Shown here: piece after piece, positions 23,089 to 33,800 of the stretch
Layout of the letters: every line of letters starts with the position of its first letter
How positions within the stretch are numbered: the stretch's first letter is position 1
Origin: Malania oleifera
Taxonomy: Eukaryota; Streptophyta; Magnoliopsida; Santalales; Ximeniaceae
Direction of reading: 5' to 3'
DNA: 64,000 nt
Assembly: GCF_029873635.1 (NCBI RefSeq)
Contig: NC_080428.1
Location: forward strand, 69,709,101-69,773,100
The notes under the pieces: generated by a model
Databases searched by the model: none
What the model saw: the letters and a program-made list of their open reading frames with translations, nothing else
What the model was told of the DNA's origin: nothing
Program-made: the position numbers and the translations under genes

Positions 23089-26000
23089 ATGGGCAACTGC
23101 CTTGATTCTTCTGCTAGAGTAGACATCACTCAGACCCACAGCTCCCAAACTACTTCTGGTAACATTTTCTACCGTTTATTTTGATAATCCCCCTTTCCAT
23201 GTTCATGGGTTTTGCTTAAGATTTTCTGGGCATGTATTCTTGTAAAGTTATCTCTCTTTTCCTGTTGCCCCCTTTTTTTTCTTTTTCCTTTTTGGCTTCT
23301 GTTGTGTTCAATTGACCTTTTTGAATGTCTGACAAGATGGTGTTTCGGTGGGTCTTGGTCCTTCGTGCAGATTTTACTTCCAATTTAGCCAGCCATCATT
23401 ATAATTTGTTCTTCATGTTGCTTTTTATTATTTCTTACATGTTGACTGTTGATAGATCTTAGTTCCTTGTGTTTCAGTTTGGGGATGTAGGTTGAATAGG
23501 TTCTATTTGAATTGATTTTCCATAACTAGGTCAATTCACATCAGAGAGTGGATCTCTTCGATTATGGGTTTTGATGTCTGATAAGGCTTGAAGATGCCAG
23601 TTGGTTTGCTTGTAAGACCTGGTAGATTTTGTTTCAAATCTTCCTACCCTTCAACTTGTCACTATTAATGAGCTAACAATTGAACACTTCTGTGGAGGCT
23701 TTTTGATTATGCTCCCTGAAAACTGCTGATGGTTTTTCTTTTTCTTTTTTTTTTCTTTTTTGGAATTTCTCTGTTGTTGCCTTGGACGAAAATGTTGGAA
23801 GCAAATTTAATTTGTTTTTTGAAGGAAGAAGAATCCAGTGGAATGATGAATAACTTCGTGTTGGGGAAATTATGCCAAAACATTTGTTATTTTGAAAGCT
23901 AAATCCCCTAGATTAGGGACAAGGACTGATTCCAATTGCACTTGGTGGCTGGATCTTCTGTTCCTTTACTAAAGAGTAAAGAGTGAATCCAAACTCCATA
24001 TTTTTGTCATGCTTCTTCTGGGTTTGATTATGAACTAAGGAGCTTGTGTGTCAGTTTGTCACTTTTAAGAAAATCTCTGGTTCATATTGCAGCTGATTTT
24101 TGTTGCCAGTGCAAAAATTAAATTGATGCATTAGAAACTATTTGATTTGTTTCCTGTCAGCTTCAGGAATCTCAAAAACTGTGAGCAAAACCAGCCATTC
24201 TTCAGCTCCTTCCAGCTTTACTATTCCATCTCATGGTGCACAGAGCAGTGCTGAAAGCCTTCCTACACCAAGATCAGAAGGCGAAATATTATCCTCCCCT
24301 CATCTGAAAGCCTTCTCATTTAATGAGCTAAAGAATGCCACCAGAAACTTCCGTCCCGACAGTCTTCTTGGTGAAGGAGGTTTTGGTTATGTTTTCAAAG
24401 GATGGATAGATGAACACACTCTTTCTGCTGTGAGGCCTGGATCTGGTTTGGTTGTTGCAGTCAAGAAGCTTAAGCCTGAGGGCTTTCAAGGCCACAAAGA
24501 GTGGTTGGTATGTTACCTGATTTTTGTTATTGTTGTTGTTATTTTATTGTCTTCCTTATTTCTTTTTTAGCCATTTATGCATTTGCTGATTGGTATTTCT
24601 TTTTGCAGACTGAAGTTAATTATCTTGGCCAACTTCATCATCCAAATTTAGTTAAACTTATTGGGTACTGCTTCGAGGGGGAGAACCGGCTTTTGGTCTA
24701 TGAGTTCATGCCCAAGGGAAGCTTGGAAAATCATCTGTTCAGGCGTAAGTTGTGCATTTCAATCAATTCAGAAAACGCACACGTTCATTTTGTGTTCTGT
24801 TTAGTTGTAGGGAATCGGCCATTATTGTTTGCTCAACCTTAGGGCCTACCTCTGAAAGTGAAAACACACCCAAAAAGAAGCCCTGACATTTTCTTTTATT
24901 TTCTTTCATTTGCTGTTTGCTGTTTTCCAATCAATGTTATCCGTATTTTCACATGATTGAACTTTAAGAACTGAAATTCAGTCAACCTCCAGGGTGAGAC
25001 CCCCTTTAAGTCAGGAGGAAAAGGGCTTTGACTGAACCTGAGGGTGTCTAAGATTAGCTCGGTGATAGTCACTCTTTCTGCCCAATTTGCTTCAGAATCT
25101 GCACAATTGAGATGCATCATAAGCACCTTTTCCTCCTGGTAACAAAGGGTACCAGTACCACATCCATAACACTGTTGGCGATTTTCCATTGAGGACCTCT
25201 GAGGTCTGAAGTTGAATCTCCAAATAGGATTGGATCTTTCATGAACATTAGCACCTGTTACATTGCATTCTAGCCAAATCTAAAGAACAAACTAGACGCA
25301 TAACTGCCACATCAAGATCCTGTGAGGACTACTTGCCAGCAGAGTTGAAGTGCAATTTTACTGCATGTCAAGCTAGCATTTCTTCTAAATATATTTTAGT
25401 TGTCCAATGGTTTTGATGAGTTGTACAGAGACCACAATTGACTGAGTGAAAAATAAAAAGCTCTTATAGACTCATTTGCGCCCTTTTTTAGTTTCAAGGG
25501 CAACTGAAACTACTAAGTTACTATTGCAATGAACAATCTAGTTAATGTGAATTTTCTTGGGCATAGCTTTGGGAGCTCTTGAAAATGACCTTGGATGCTA
25601 TGTCTTCTGCTGCAGGAGGGCCGCAGCCACTCTCTTGGGCAATAAGGATTAAAGTTGCCACAGGTGCTGCCAGAGGTCTCTCTTTCCTACATGATGCTGA
25701 GGAACAAGTTATATATCGTGATTTCAAGGCTTCTAATATCTTGCTAGATGCGGTACAATGAATAAAAGATGATTTCAAAGATCAATTATTTTCCATCTCC
25801 ATTTAAATATATTTTTTTTTCTTTATAATAGCTTGACATGATTTTGATTTTTTTTTTAACTAAAATTTTCTCCTTGATTGCATGTGCAGGAATTCAATGC
25901 AAAACTTTCTGATTTTGGTTTGGCCAAGGCAGGGCCCACTGGCGACAGGACTCATGTGTCCACGCAAGTAATGGGTACCCACGGCTATGCAGCACCTGAA

Positions 26001-27809
26001 TATGTTGCCACAGGTGCGTCAATGCTTCTGTGTTTAGAGCTGTTATTGCTTGCCTTCCTGTTCAGAACTTCTTTGCAACACTCAGTGCACAAGGTTCCCA
26101 CACCATAATGGGTCCTAGGGAGGGCATGATGCACATAACCTTACCTCCACATTTGAAATGTTATACAAGATAAGGGAGGAGCAGCTTAGATGGTTTGGAC
26201 GTTTGATACGCAGGCTGAGTAGAGCACCTGTGAAAAGGAGTGAGTTATTGTTTGTGTGCATGAAAAGGGGTAGGAGTAGGTCTAAAATAACTTGGAATGA
26301 GGTAGTGAAGAAGGATTTAATAGCCTTTAATCTAGTAGAGGAAAACTCTCTTGATCAGGTGAATTGGTGGAGAAGTATTCATGTAGTTGACCCCCCATAG
26401 TGGGGTATTCAAAATTGTTCCCACAAGCCTGCTGTCTCAGTGGTACCTCATACTCTCCCAAAGGGAGCGGCAAGGGTTTGATTCCCCCCCGGTTTCATGG
26501 GGATGTATGGTGGGATGGGGATTTAGAGCCATAGGGCTTGCTCTAAATACTAGTGGGGGTTAAAAAAGTTGTGTTAATAAATTTGCAATTATTTCAAATT
26601 GTTGGGATGTGTTAAGGTTTCTGATATTCAATTTTTTTAGTTCTTAAATATCAACGACTTTAGATCAAACATCCAAGAAATAGGCCTTCCCCTTGAAACA
26701 TTGCCAATCGATGCCCAATTACACAAACACTCAGACTTGCTCCCCTCTCGGGGAAATGAGTTGATTTTAAGATGGACTCACTTAAGATATTGAACTGCCA
26801 AGGCCTTTGGTGGTGAAATGATTTTCACTAAAGCTTGGTGTACATGGTTTGCCCTTGACCTGACATCTTAAGCTTTTAGGTAATACGCTTGATAACATGT
26901 TAAAGGAGCCAAGTTACCAGGAGGTCCTGGGTTCTATTCTTATCGTCTGTTTTTATTTTTTGTTAGCGAAAAAAAATTATGTTGTGCCGCATGGTTGTTT
27001 GTTTATTTCTCAATATACATTGTTTGCTAACAATCTAACAACTCAAGCTTTTAGGGAATGTGGTTGCTAACAATATTTTGAGTCATTTTTGAAAATATTT
27101 TTAACTATCCTAAGTTACATGGTAAATTAGGGTTGTCCAGAATCATCTAATCATTGATATTGGTTACCATGAAAGTATCTAAGCTGTGGCCCATCTCTAT
27201 TCTACCCTTTTTTTTATTCTCAAATATTATCATAGAGAGCCTTGCTTCAATATTTTTCCACACACATGCACCTTATAATACTTCAGTTATTGAACCTTCT
27301 TGGTACAAGGGATCCATTGTTGTAACCTGTGTTAGATCTTCAACTGCTGAACAGGTCGGCTCACAGCAAAAAGTGACGTTTACAGCTTTGGCGTTGTGAT
27401 GTTGGAACTGTTGTCTGGACGTCGTGCTGTCGATAAAACAAAAACAGGAGTGGAACAGAATCTGGTAGATTGGGCAAAACCATATCTGGGTGACAAACGA
27501 AAATTATTCCGTATTATGGACACCAAGTTGGAGGGGCAGTACCCCCAGAAGGCAGCCTTCACGGCTGCTTCCCTTGCCTTACAATGCTTAAACCCTGAAG
27601 CTAAAGTCAGGCCTCGAATGTCTGAGGTTTTAGTGGCACTCGAGCAAATCCAAGCCCCCAAAAATGCTGCCAAACACACCCAACCAGAGCGTCAAACAAT
27701 TTCTGAGCCCCCTTATAAGTCCCCATTGAGACAACATCGATCGCCCTTGCATATGACGCCCTTGGCGTCCCCATTGCGATCCCACCATCAATCCCCAAGA
27801 GTACGTTGA
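23089..27809 (+). CDS. PBL2/3: Receptor-like cytoplasmic kinase, RLCK-VII (PBL2/PBL3, APK2 type)
   Basis: A serine/threonine protein kinase of 422 aa. Exons: 23089-23158, 24161-24507, 24609-24744, 25616-25752, 25890-26013 and 27355-27809; all introns are GT-AG and the phases close exactly. The protein starts MGNC, the N-myristoylation/palmitoylation signal that holds the family at the plasma membrane. A Ser/Thr-rich linker follows, then the kinase domain (about 76-370): P-loop GEGGFG (94-99), catalytic Lys125 in VAVKK, YRD at 218-220 (D220 catalytic, the family's usual [10 protein letters not shown]), DFG at 238-240, activation loop [15 protein letters not shown]. The C-terminus ends HMTPLASPL...QSPRVR, the hallmark of Arabidopsis PBL2/PBL3 (APK2A/APK2B). 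All key residues are present and the length is normal, so the gene looks functional. Known relatives relay signals from pattern-recognition and other surface receptors; the exact receptor here is unknown. Intron 5 (1341 bp) carries LINE and SINE debris. Confidence 0.95.
26083..26150 (-). mobile_element. SINE tail fragment in kinase intron 5
   Basis: Read on the minus strand it gives 'gaggtaaggttatg...catcatgccctccctag...gggaaccttgtgcac', matching the 3' part of the SINE at 40836-41000. The tRNA-like head is absent. Confidence 0.65.
26151..26410 (+). mobile_element. RTE LINE 3'-end fragment in kinase intron 5
   Basis: Positions 26158-26400 encode an 80-aa stretch with [26 protein letters not shown] and [13 protein letters not shown], the conserved C-terminus of plant RTE open reading frames. 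It is a 5'-truncated insertion in the sense direction of the kinase, wholly within intron 5. It is not part of the kinase. Confidence 0.85.
26420..26580 (+). mobile_element. Possible tRNA-derived SINE in kinase intron 5
   Basis: 'tgtctcagtggtacc' resembles a pol III A box and 'gggtttgattcc', about 45 bp on, resembles a B box. The segment then runs into a T/A-rich tail near 26555-26580. No clear target duplication was found. It may instead belong to the 3' end of the preceding RTE fragment. Confidence 0.4.
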
Positions 27810-28893
27810 CCATAGAAACAATTATTCTAGGCCACCGATTCCCTGTAAATTTCTTTTTGGTTTCCATGTTTGTTGTAGAATGCTGTATGAGCATTGTTCT
27901 ATAAAAAAATAACTTCACCACCTGTATTTTGAATATATTCATCCTTTGTTTTTCATGTTCTCTTTTAAAATTTTTTTGCTTGATGATCATTTAGCTTTGT
28001 TAGCCGTCAATGTTTTGATATTGCTTCATAATCTTATGTATGGCCATCATTTTTTTTTTTTATAGATGCATGTTTGTTCAATAATTGAACTGTTTCATTC
28101 TTAATGGTTTGTTTAATGGAGCCTATTTCTCATTTAGCTTTGTTCCCGGTGAATATAAGTTTCATTCATTCCACATTTCAAAGCAAGATCCCATGGAATG
28201 TACATAAGGACCTTTTTAGTTTTTTGTTTTATAAGTTTGGTGATTTTTTTTTTAATCTTCAGATTAAAATTTTAACTAAATTTACATGAACTAATCAAAT
28301 ATTGTACTGTAAATTTTATGGGTTTTTAAAATGTGAAAGGACATATTTCTCTACCCTCCAATCATTGTTATTTTGATGCGGTAGGATTTTTATTTTTGGC
28401 CTTTTTGGAAAAGGGAAAAGCATAATTATTATGTTGAAAAGAAAGCCAATCTACTAATTATTTGTTCTCATTCATAATATACTAATATTTTTTTATGTAA
28501 AAGGATAGATGGTAATGGGAATGCAATTTTTGTCACGCTTTACACTAAGCTAGTGTCTTGGGTATTGAATTTAAATGCATTTTTGGAAGAAATTAAATAC
28601 AATACAATTTAACTTTATGTTTTATTCAAATTAATACTAAACCAAATTCAAAATTTTAAATTTTAAGTTGTCACTGTATCTTGAAAGTCATTAACTGGGG
28701 GAAGTTTATCTTTTGTGTATGTATTGCTTTACATCATCTATTTGTAACTGTGTTATTTGATGGCAAGTATCTATGTTTAGTTTGTGGAATGTAAGTGTAG
28801 TATTGGTGAAAGAAAACTTCGAAAGAGAATTTTCATTGTATTCAATTATGTGTATTAAAGTTTTAAGACATTGAAAAACAAGTAAATACTTTA
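27810..28893. other. 3' UTR and downstream region of the kinase gene
   Basis: AT-rich sequence after the stop codon, including probable 3' UTR (about 27810-28100). AATAAA-like signals are too weak to fix the polyadenylation site. No other gene is seen. Confidence 0.4.
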
Positions 28894-28910
28894 GGCCCAT
28901 TTAATTGTGA

Positions 28911-28944
<34 letters not shown>

Positions 28945-29393
28945 TCAAATAATTATTAAAATTTTTAGCTTAGTTATTAGGTTTTCATGATACCTATTTA
29001 AAAAGGTAAAAAATAACGAAATTGTTAAATTATGCAAAATAATTTTTCTTTTTATTTCTAGATTTTAGAATAATAACATAAAAGGCAATTTATTTTTAAA
29101 TTTTTCAAAATTGTAGAAAATAATATTTAAAATTATGATTTCAATATAATTATATGTTATATTTTATCATATACATAAAATTATGTAATTCAATAATAGC
29201 ATAAAAGGCATTTTATGTTATACATAAAATTATGTAATTTTTCAAATTACTACTTACATTTGAAATTTTGTAGTTTTTTTTTTCTAAAAAAAATTCAATA
29301 TAATTATATGTTATATTTTATCATAACATATTCAAATTCAAATTTAGAATCTGGGAAATTTTTTTTAAATTATTTTTAACAACTAAACAGGCC
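28894..29393. mobile_element. Tourist/Harbinger-like MITE, 500 bp, TSD TTA
   Basis: Terminal inverted repeats ggcccatttaattgtgaaaa (left) and ggcctgtttagttgttaaaa (right, read inward) match at 16 of 20 positions. They are flanked by TTA on both sides (28891-28893 and 29394-29396). The interior is AT-rich and non-coding with a (TA)n run at 28915-28940. The 3-bp TTA duplication and non-coding interior fit PIF/Harbinger-derived MITEs. Confidence 0.75.
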
Positions 29394-29396
29394 TTA

Positions 29397-30879
29397 CAAT
29401 CTACTTACAATTGAAAGATTCTTCTCTTATTTTTTTTTTATTTTTTTTTTCTTTTGTCTATTACACGATTGACTTCCAATATGTTTGAAAAGTAAACATA
29501 AGTTGAAATGATAAAGGCAAAAATCTGACTACAATCTTTATAGAAAACTTCAATATAATGTGTGCAAATATAAAATTAATCATTCAGTTTGTATACCAAA
29601 ATATTGACAGCTCCCAATACATTACTTCCCTGCACCTCGAAAATTATTGAAAGGAGAGCAAATATAGATAAAAATAACGATCCAGCATTATTTAACTTTC
29701 CATCAAATAATGCTTAGTCCTGAAATTAAAATACTGTGGTCGTTGAAAAGAATATGGCCGCTTCTATTAAAATTTTGAAGCCCTTTAAACATAATTCATC
29801 ATTCCAACCTTGAATTTTTATAAATTTTTTCTAAAAAAATTTACTAAATTATGGGAGAAGAACACGCAAATATATGGGAAAAAAGAGCACAAATATAATT
29901 AGCATTCACTCACTCCAAGGCTACACGCCTACGCCATATAAGATATAGCTGAACAAAAACGTCCATTGCAAATTAGCATCATCTTTTTTAACAACAGAAA
30001 ATTTTACTGAGTGACAAAAAGAGATGAATCAGTCTTCCTTCAAGAATACAAAAGTAAGGGGAAAAGAACAGAAGATGAACAAATAGACAACAAAATAAAA
30101 GACGAACCAATTGACAATAAACAAAAGATATAATTAGCACATCCCAGGGGTTTCCAGTCACATAGAGGCATACATGGACCGAGCAATAAGAACCAGAAAT
30201 ACTCTTTATGCTGTTTATACAGTCCATTATAACTTGATTTGTTGCTCGGAGAAAGCACTTCAATAAACAGATTTCATCTTGACCAACTCAATTAAGAATT
30301 GTCCTTTTATACAATACAGATGATATTGTTTTCACTTCGTGCAAATTTGAGTTGTCCCCAAACAGAATTCTGCTGCTTTTCAGTATGATCGCCATTATCG
30401 CCTCTATTCCCTTTTATCGATTTTCCTATAAGAAGTCCACAAATTAGTGGATGTGAAAGAAAAAAAAAAAAAAATGGCCACTAAAATATGTACTAGCATA
30501 ACAACAAAACAAAAAATTCCAACTTTCAGCTTCCAGAATGACAAAATAAAACACATTAAGGTTTCGCATATTGAACACTCCACGTAAAAGTTAAGGGTTC
30601 TATAGACAAACAGGCCTAGAGGAAACCTTACATTAAAGCACAGGAGTACACACGCCAACAACTAACACCCAGCACTAAGAAAACCAAGGGGATGCACTCG
30701 GTACATAAATCATTAGAATAAAACTAATTTCTCTCATGTTAAGTTCGTTTTAAGATTTTTGCAACAATAATTCAGCAAACAAGAAGAATAAAAGAAAAAC
30801 CCCCCACCAAAGACGGTTATTATATTTTCTTTACCTCTGTTTTGGGAAATTTTTTTCATGAGCCTGACTCTTGAAAAGA
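29397..30879. other. Convergent intergenic region and IQD 3' UTR
   Basis: No gene is seen. The part next to 30880 is the likely 3' UTR of the IQD gene, which reads leftward. Small ORFs (29988-30263, 30404-30661) have no recognisable domain. Confidence 0.4.
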
Positions 30880-33800
30880 TCACCTCCTCCAGTCTGGTTG
30901 GATTACTTTGTCTGAAATGCATTCCCACAACACCAGACAAGTTAGAACTTAGAAAGTAGAGGAGGTACTTCAGGATGCAGCTGATGTTTATAAGAAGCAA
31001 TCAATGAATTCAGAATTGTAGAAATAAACATAAAATTATATGCAAATATGTATGTCACTTGATTCAGCAAGGGCATTCGATCAACTTCAAAACATGCTAA
31101 AGAATGAACAGAAAAAAATGGGGAGAAGTGGTCAAAACATTCACTACAAAGTACAAACCCAGACAGAAATACAAGCTCCTGAGATTCAGCTGAGCTTCAT
31201 CTTCAGCCAAACAGTACAATTTATACAATTGGCTTATATGATAGGTCAATTTTAAAAATTCATTCTTTATTTATTTTATTTTATTTTTTTAAAAGAGCGA
31301 GGGACGAGGTGGGACCCAAAATATTGGTCACCCAAGTCATCCTCGCACTTACTCAAGATGAGTCATAAATAAAATGTTGTTTCATAAATATGGAATTAAA
31401 ACAAAAATAACAGCATAAAACCAGATATTTTAATGGCTTCAAAAGAACATATGAAATGAAGTTCTTACCACAACCATCCCTAGAAGGTATAGACTTATCA
31501 TTCCTGGTCCCTCTGACTCCTGTTTGAACTACTCTCTGTACTCGTGGGGACACTGAATTTGGTTTTCCAGAGATAGCAGCTGGCAGAGAATGGCGCCTCA
31601 TGAAACCATTCTTCTCATCTTCATCTTGGCCAAGTCTTGGGGAGGCTTGCCCACGAAACTTGGCCTTAGCAGATTTAGTGGTTGCCATATAGCTAGGCAC
31701 TCTTAGTGCGTTATGTGATCCATTCTCAACATTATCTTGCTTGGCAGGTAAAGAAGCCCTTCTTCTACTGGTTTTATGGTTCTCATTAATTATCTGATCA
31801 TCCATAGAGCTAGGCTCCTTGTCTGTCCTTCGAGCATCCTCAACTTTACCATTGTTCCCTTCAGTTTGCAAGTCAATAGCAGAGTGATCATGCAACTCAT
31901 CAACAAGTTCATCTACTGCTGCTGGTTTCAAGCTTGTTTCTACATCAGCTTGTTTTTGCACTGCCACTGCAATATCTTTCTTTGTCTTTATAGAAGAATC
32001 AGATACATCCGGCTCGAGAATATCAGGGGCAGCAGAGCTCAAAGCCTTCTTCAGAATGCGCTTTGGTTTCTCTCCATCGACCCCCACCTGATCAGAAGCT
32101 TCTGTGGTTGAAACTTTTCTTAAATTACGTTTAACCTTCTCAATCTCATTATGTGGATGTTCATGAATAGAAGTTGTTTGCTGGCTCGAAGCTTTCTTGA
32201 AGTTGCGTTTAAATTTTTCAGGCTCCAGAGAAGAAAGTGTTGAGCCATTTTCCGCATTTGCGGTGGGCTGTATACTGTGTTTTGACCTGCCTTTCTCTGT
32301 TTCTACTGTTTGAAGACAACCAAGCTTGATCTGACGCTTCGAATCAAAAATCTTCTTTGATTGTCCGTGAGGTTTCCAAAAATACAGGTTTGTCCAGCGC
32401 TCTAGCCAATCCAAGGCTGAGTTTGGCTCCCCTTCGCCATACTGGAAACGTAGAGGCATTGCACTCGATGATGGTGCAAGAAGCTGAAAGTGATGGAAAA
32501 ACTAAAAATCACATGCTCCTTTGGGAACAGAAGAAAATAAAATGAAGTGGAATGGACAAGGTCATATCTTGTTTCTGTTCAATTTTTTTTTCCAACAAGA
32601 TGGCCATATTACTTTGGTGCAAGGACAGGTGATGGATAAAGCATACTTCAAACAGCCAAATATGTATGACTCAACAAAAACGGTTTCAAGAGTCTCTACT
32701 ACATTCCAGAAGATGGTTACTAGAACAATATGTTGCTATTCCAATTTCACACAAGGCCAACTTTTACAAATTATATTTTCAATATGAAACTCTCTGAAAC
32801 TGAGCCTTGTGTATCAAAGAACCATAATCAAGAATCCTGGATTTGCAGGACATGGATCATCAAAAACAGCATCACCAAAATGAAAGTCCTAGACCCATTG
32901 TTGCACCAAAGTATTGGAGAGAAACATAAATGCTACAGTCAGTTGAGACAGTTAAATACCCATTAAAGCCACTTGTGTTAGTGCAAGACATAAAATGGCA
33001 CTAATCAACTATGTAGCTGCAACAACATTAAAATATAAATATATCAATTGAATTTTGAAAGTAATTAAAAGGGCAAACATTTAACTCTGATAATCATATT
33101 CAAGCATATGAGTTAACTTACCTTACAAACAAAAGCATTTTCTGAAAGATTCTGTGCCCGAATCTTAGTAGATGTATTTGTTTGAAAAGAACAAGGACAC
33201 TTAGCATCCTGAAGGGAGAAAAAAATATATATATAATAATAAGCAGTTGACCAAGAGCAAGACATCCAATAAAATATGCAACACACAACATAAAGAACAT
33301 AAATTATTTGATGTATGATACTGAAATATTAAGTGCTAAACTGATTTTTAAAAATCAATCTTAAAATATAACATGCTATATATAAAAGCCACGATTGTAA
33401 CTCATGTAGTTGGTTTCATCATTCCTCCCACGTGTTGACTTTTTTCCTTTCAACCCCTTCCGCCATACAGCCACTTCAACTTTCTACCACTATCTCCTGC
33501 TCCATACTCTTCACCACGAGCAAGAAGCAGTGCCCTTGGGTGCATTGAGAAGGCTGTGGCAGCAAGTGACAGTGACCCTCCTGGCCTCGATGGGGTGCTG
33601 ATGGCCATGGCAGCAGCGGAGATGGTGAGGCGCGTGGATAGAGGGATAGTGCAGCAGTGAATGGTGCATCTGGCAGCGGGGCTATTAAAGGGACTCCAAA
33701 GCAGACTTGCTGCTGGATTTGCTGGAGGAGCACTGCCACATTCAAGTGGAGTGGGGTGGCTGGTCTGGGAAATTGAGCCTGTGTACCCCGAAGGCTAGGA

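Noticed and set aside
22894-23148. 84-aa minus-strand ORF over the kinase start
   Set aside because: It is antisense to exon 1 of the kinase and its leader; no domain.
26158-26400. 80-aa ORF inside the kinase gene
   Set aside because: It is the C-terminal end of an RTE LINE in intron 5, not a kinase exon; exon 5 joins exon 6 in frame without it.
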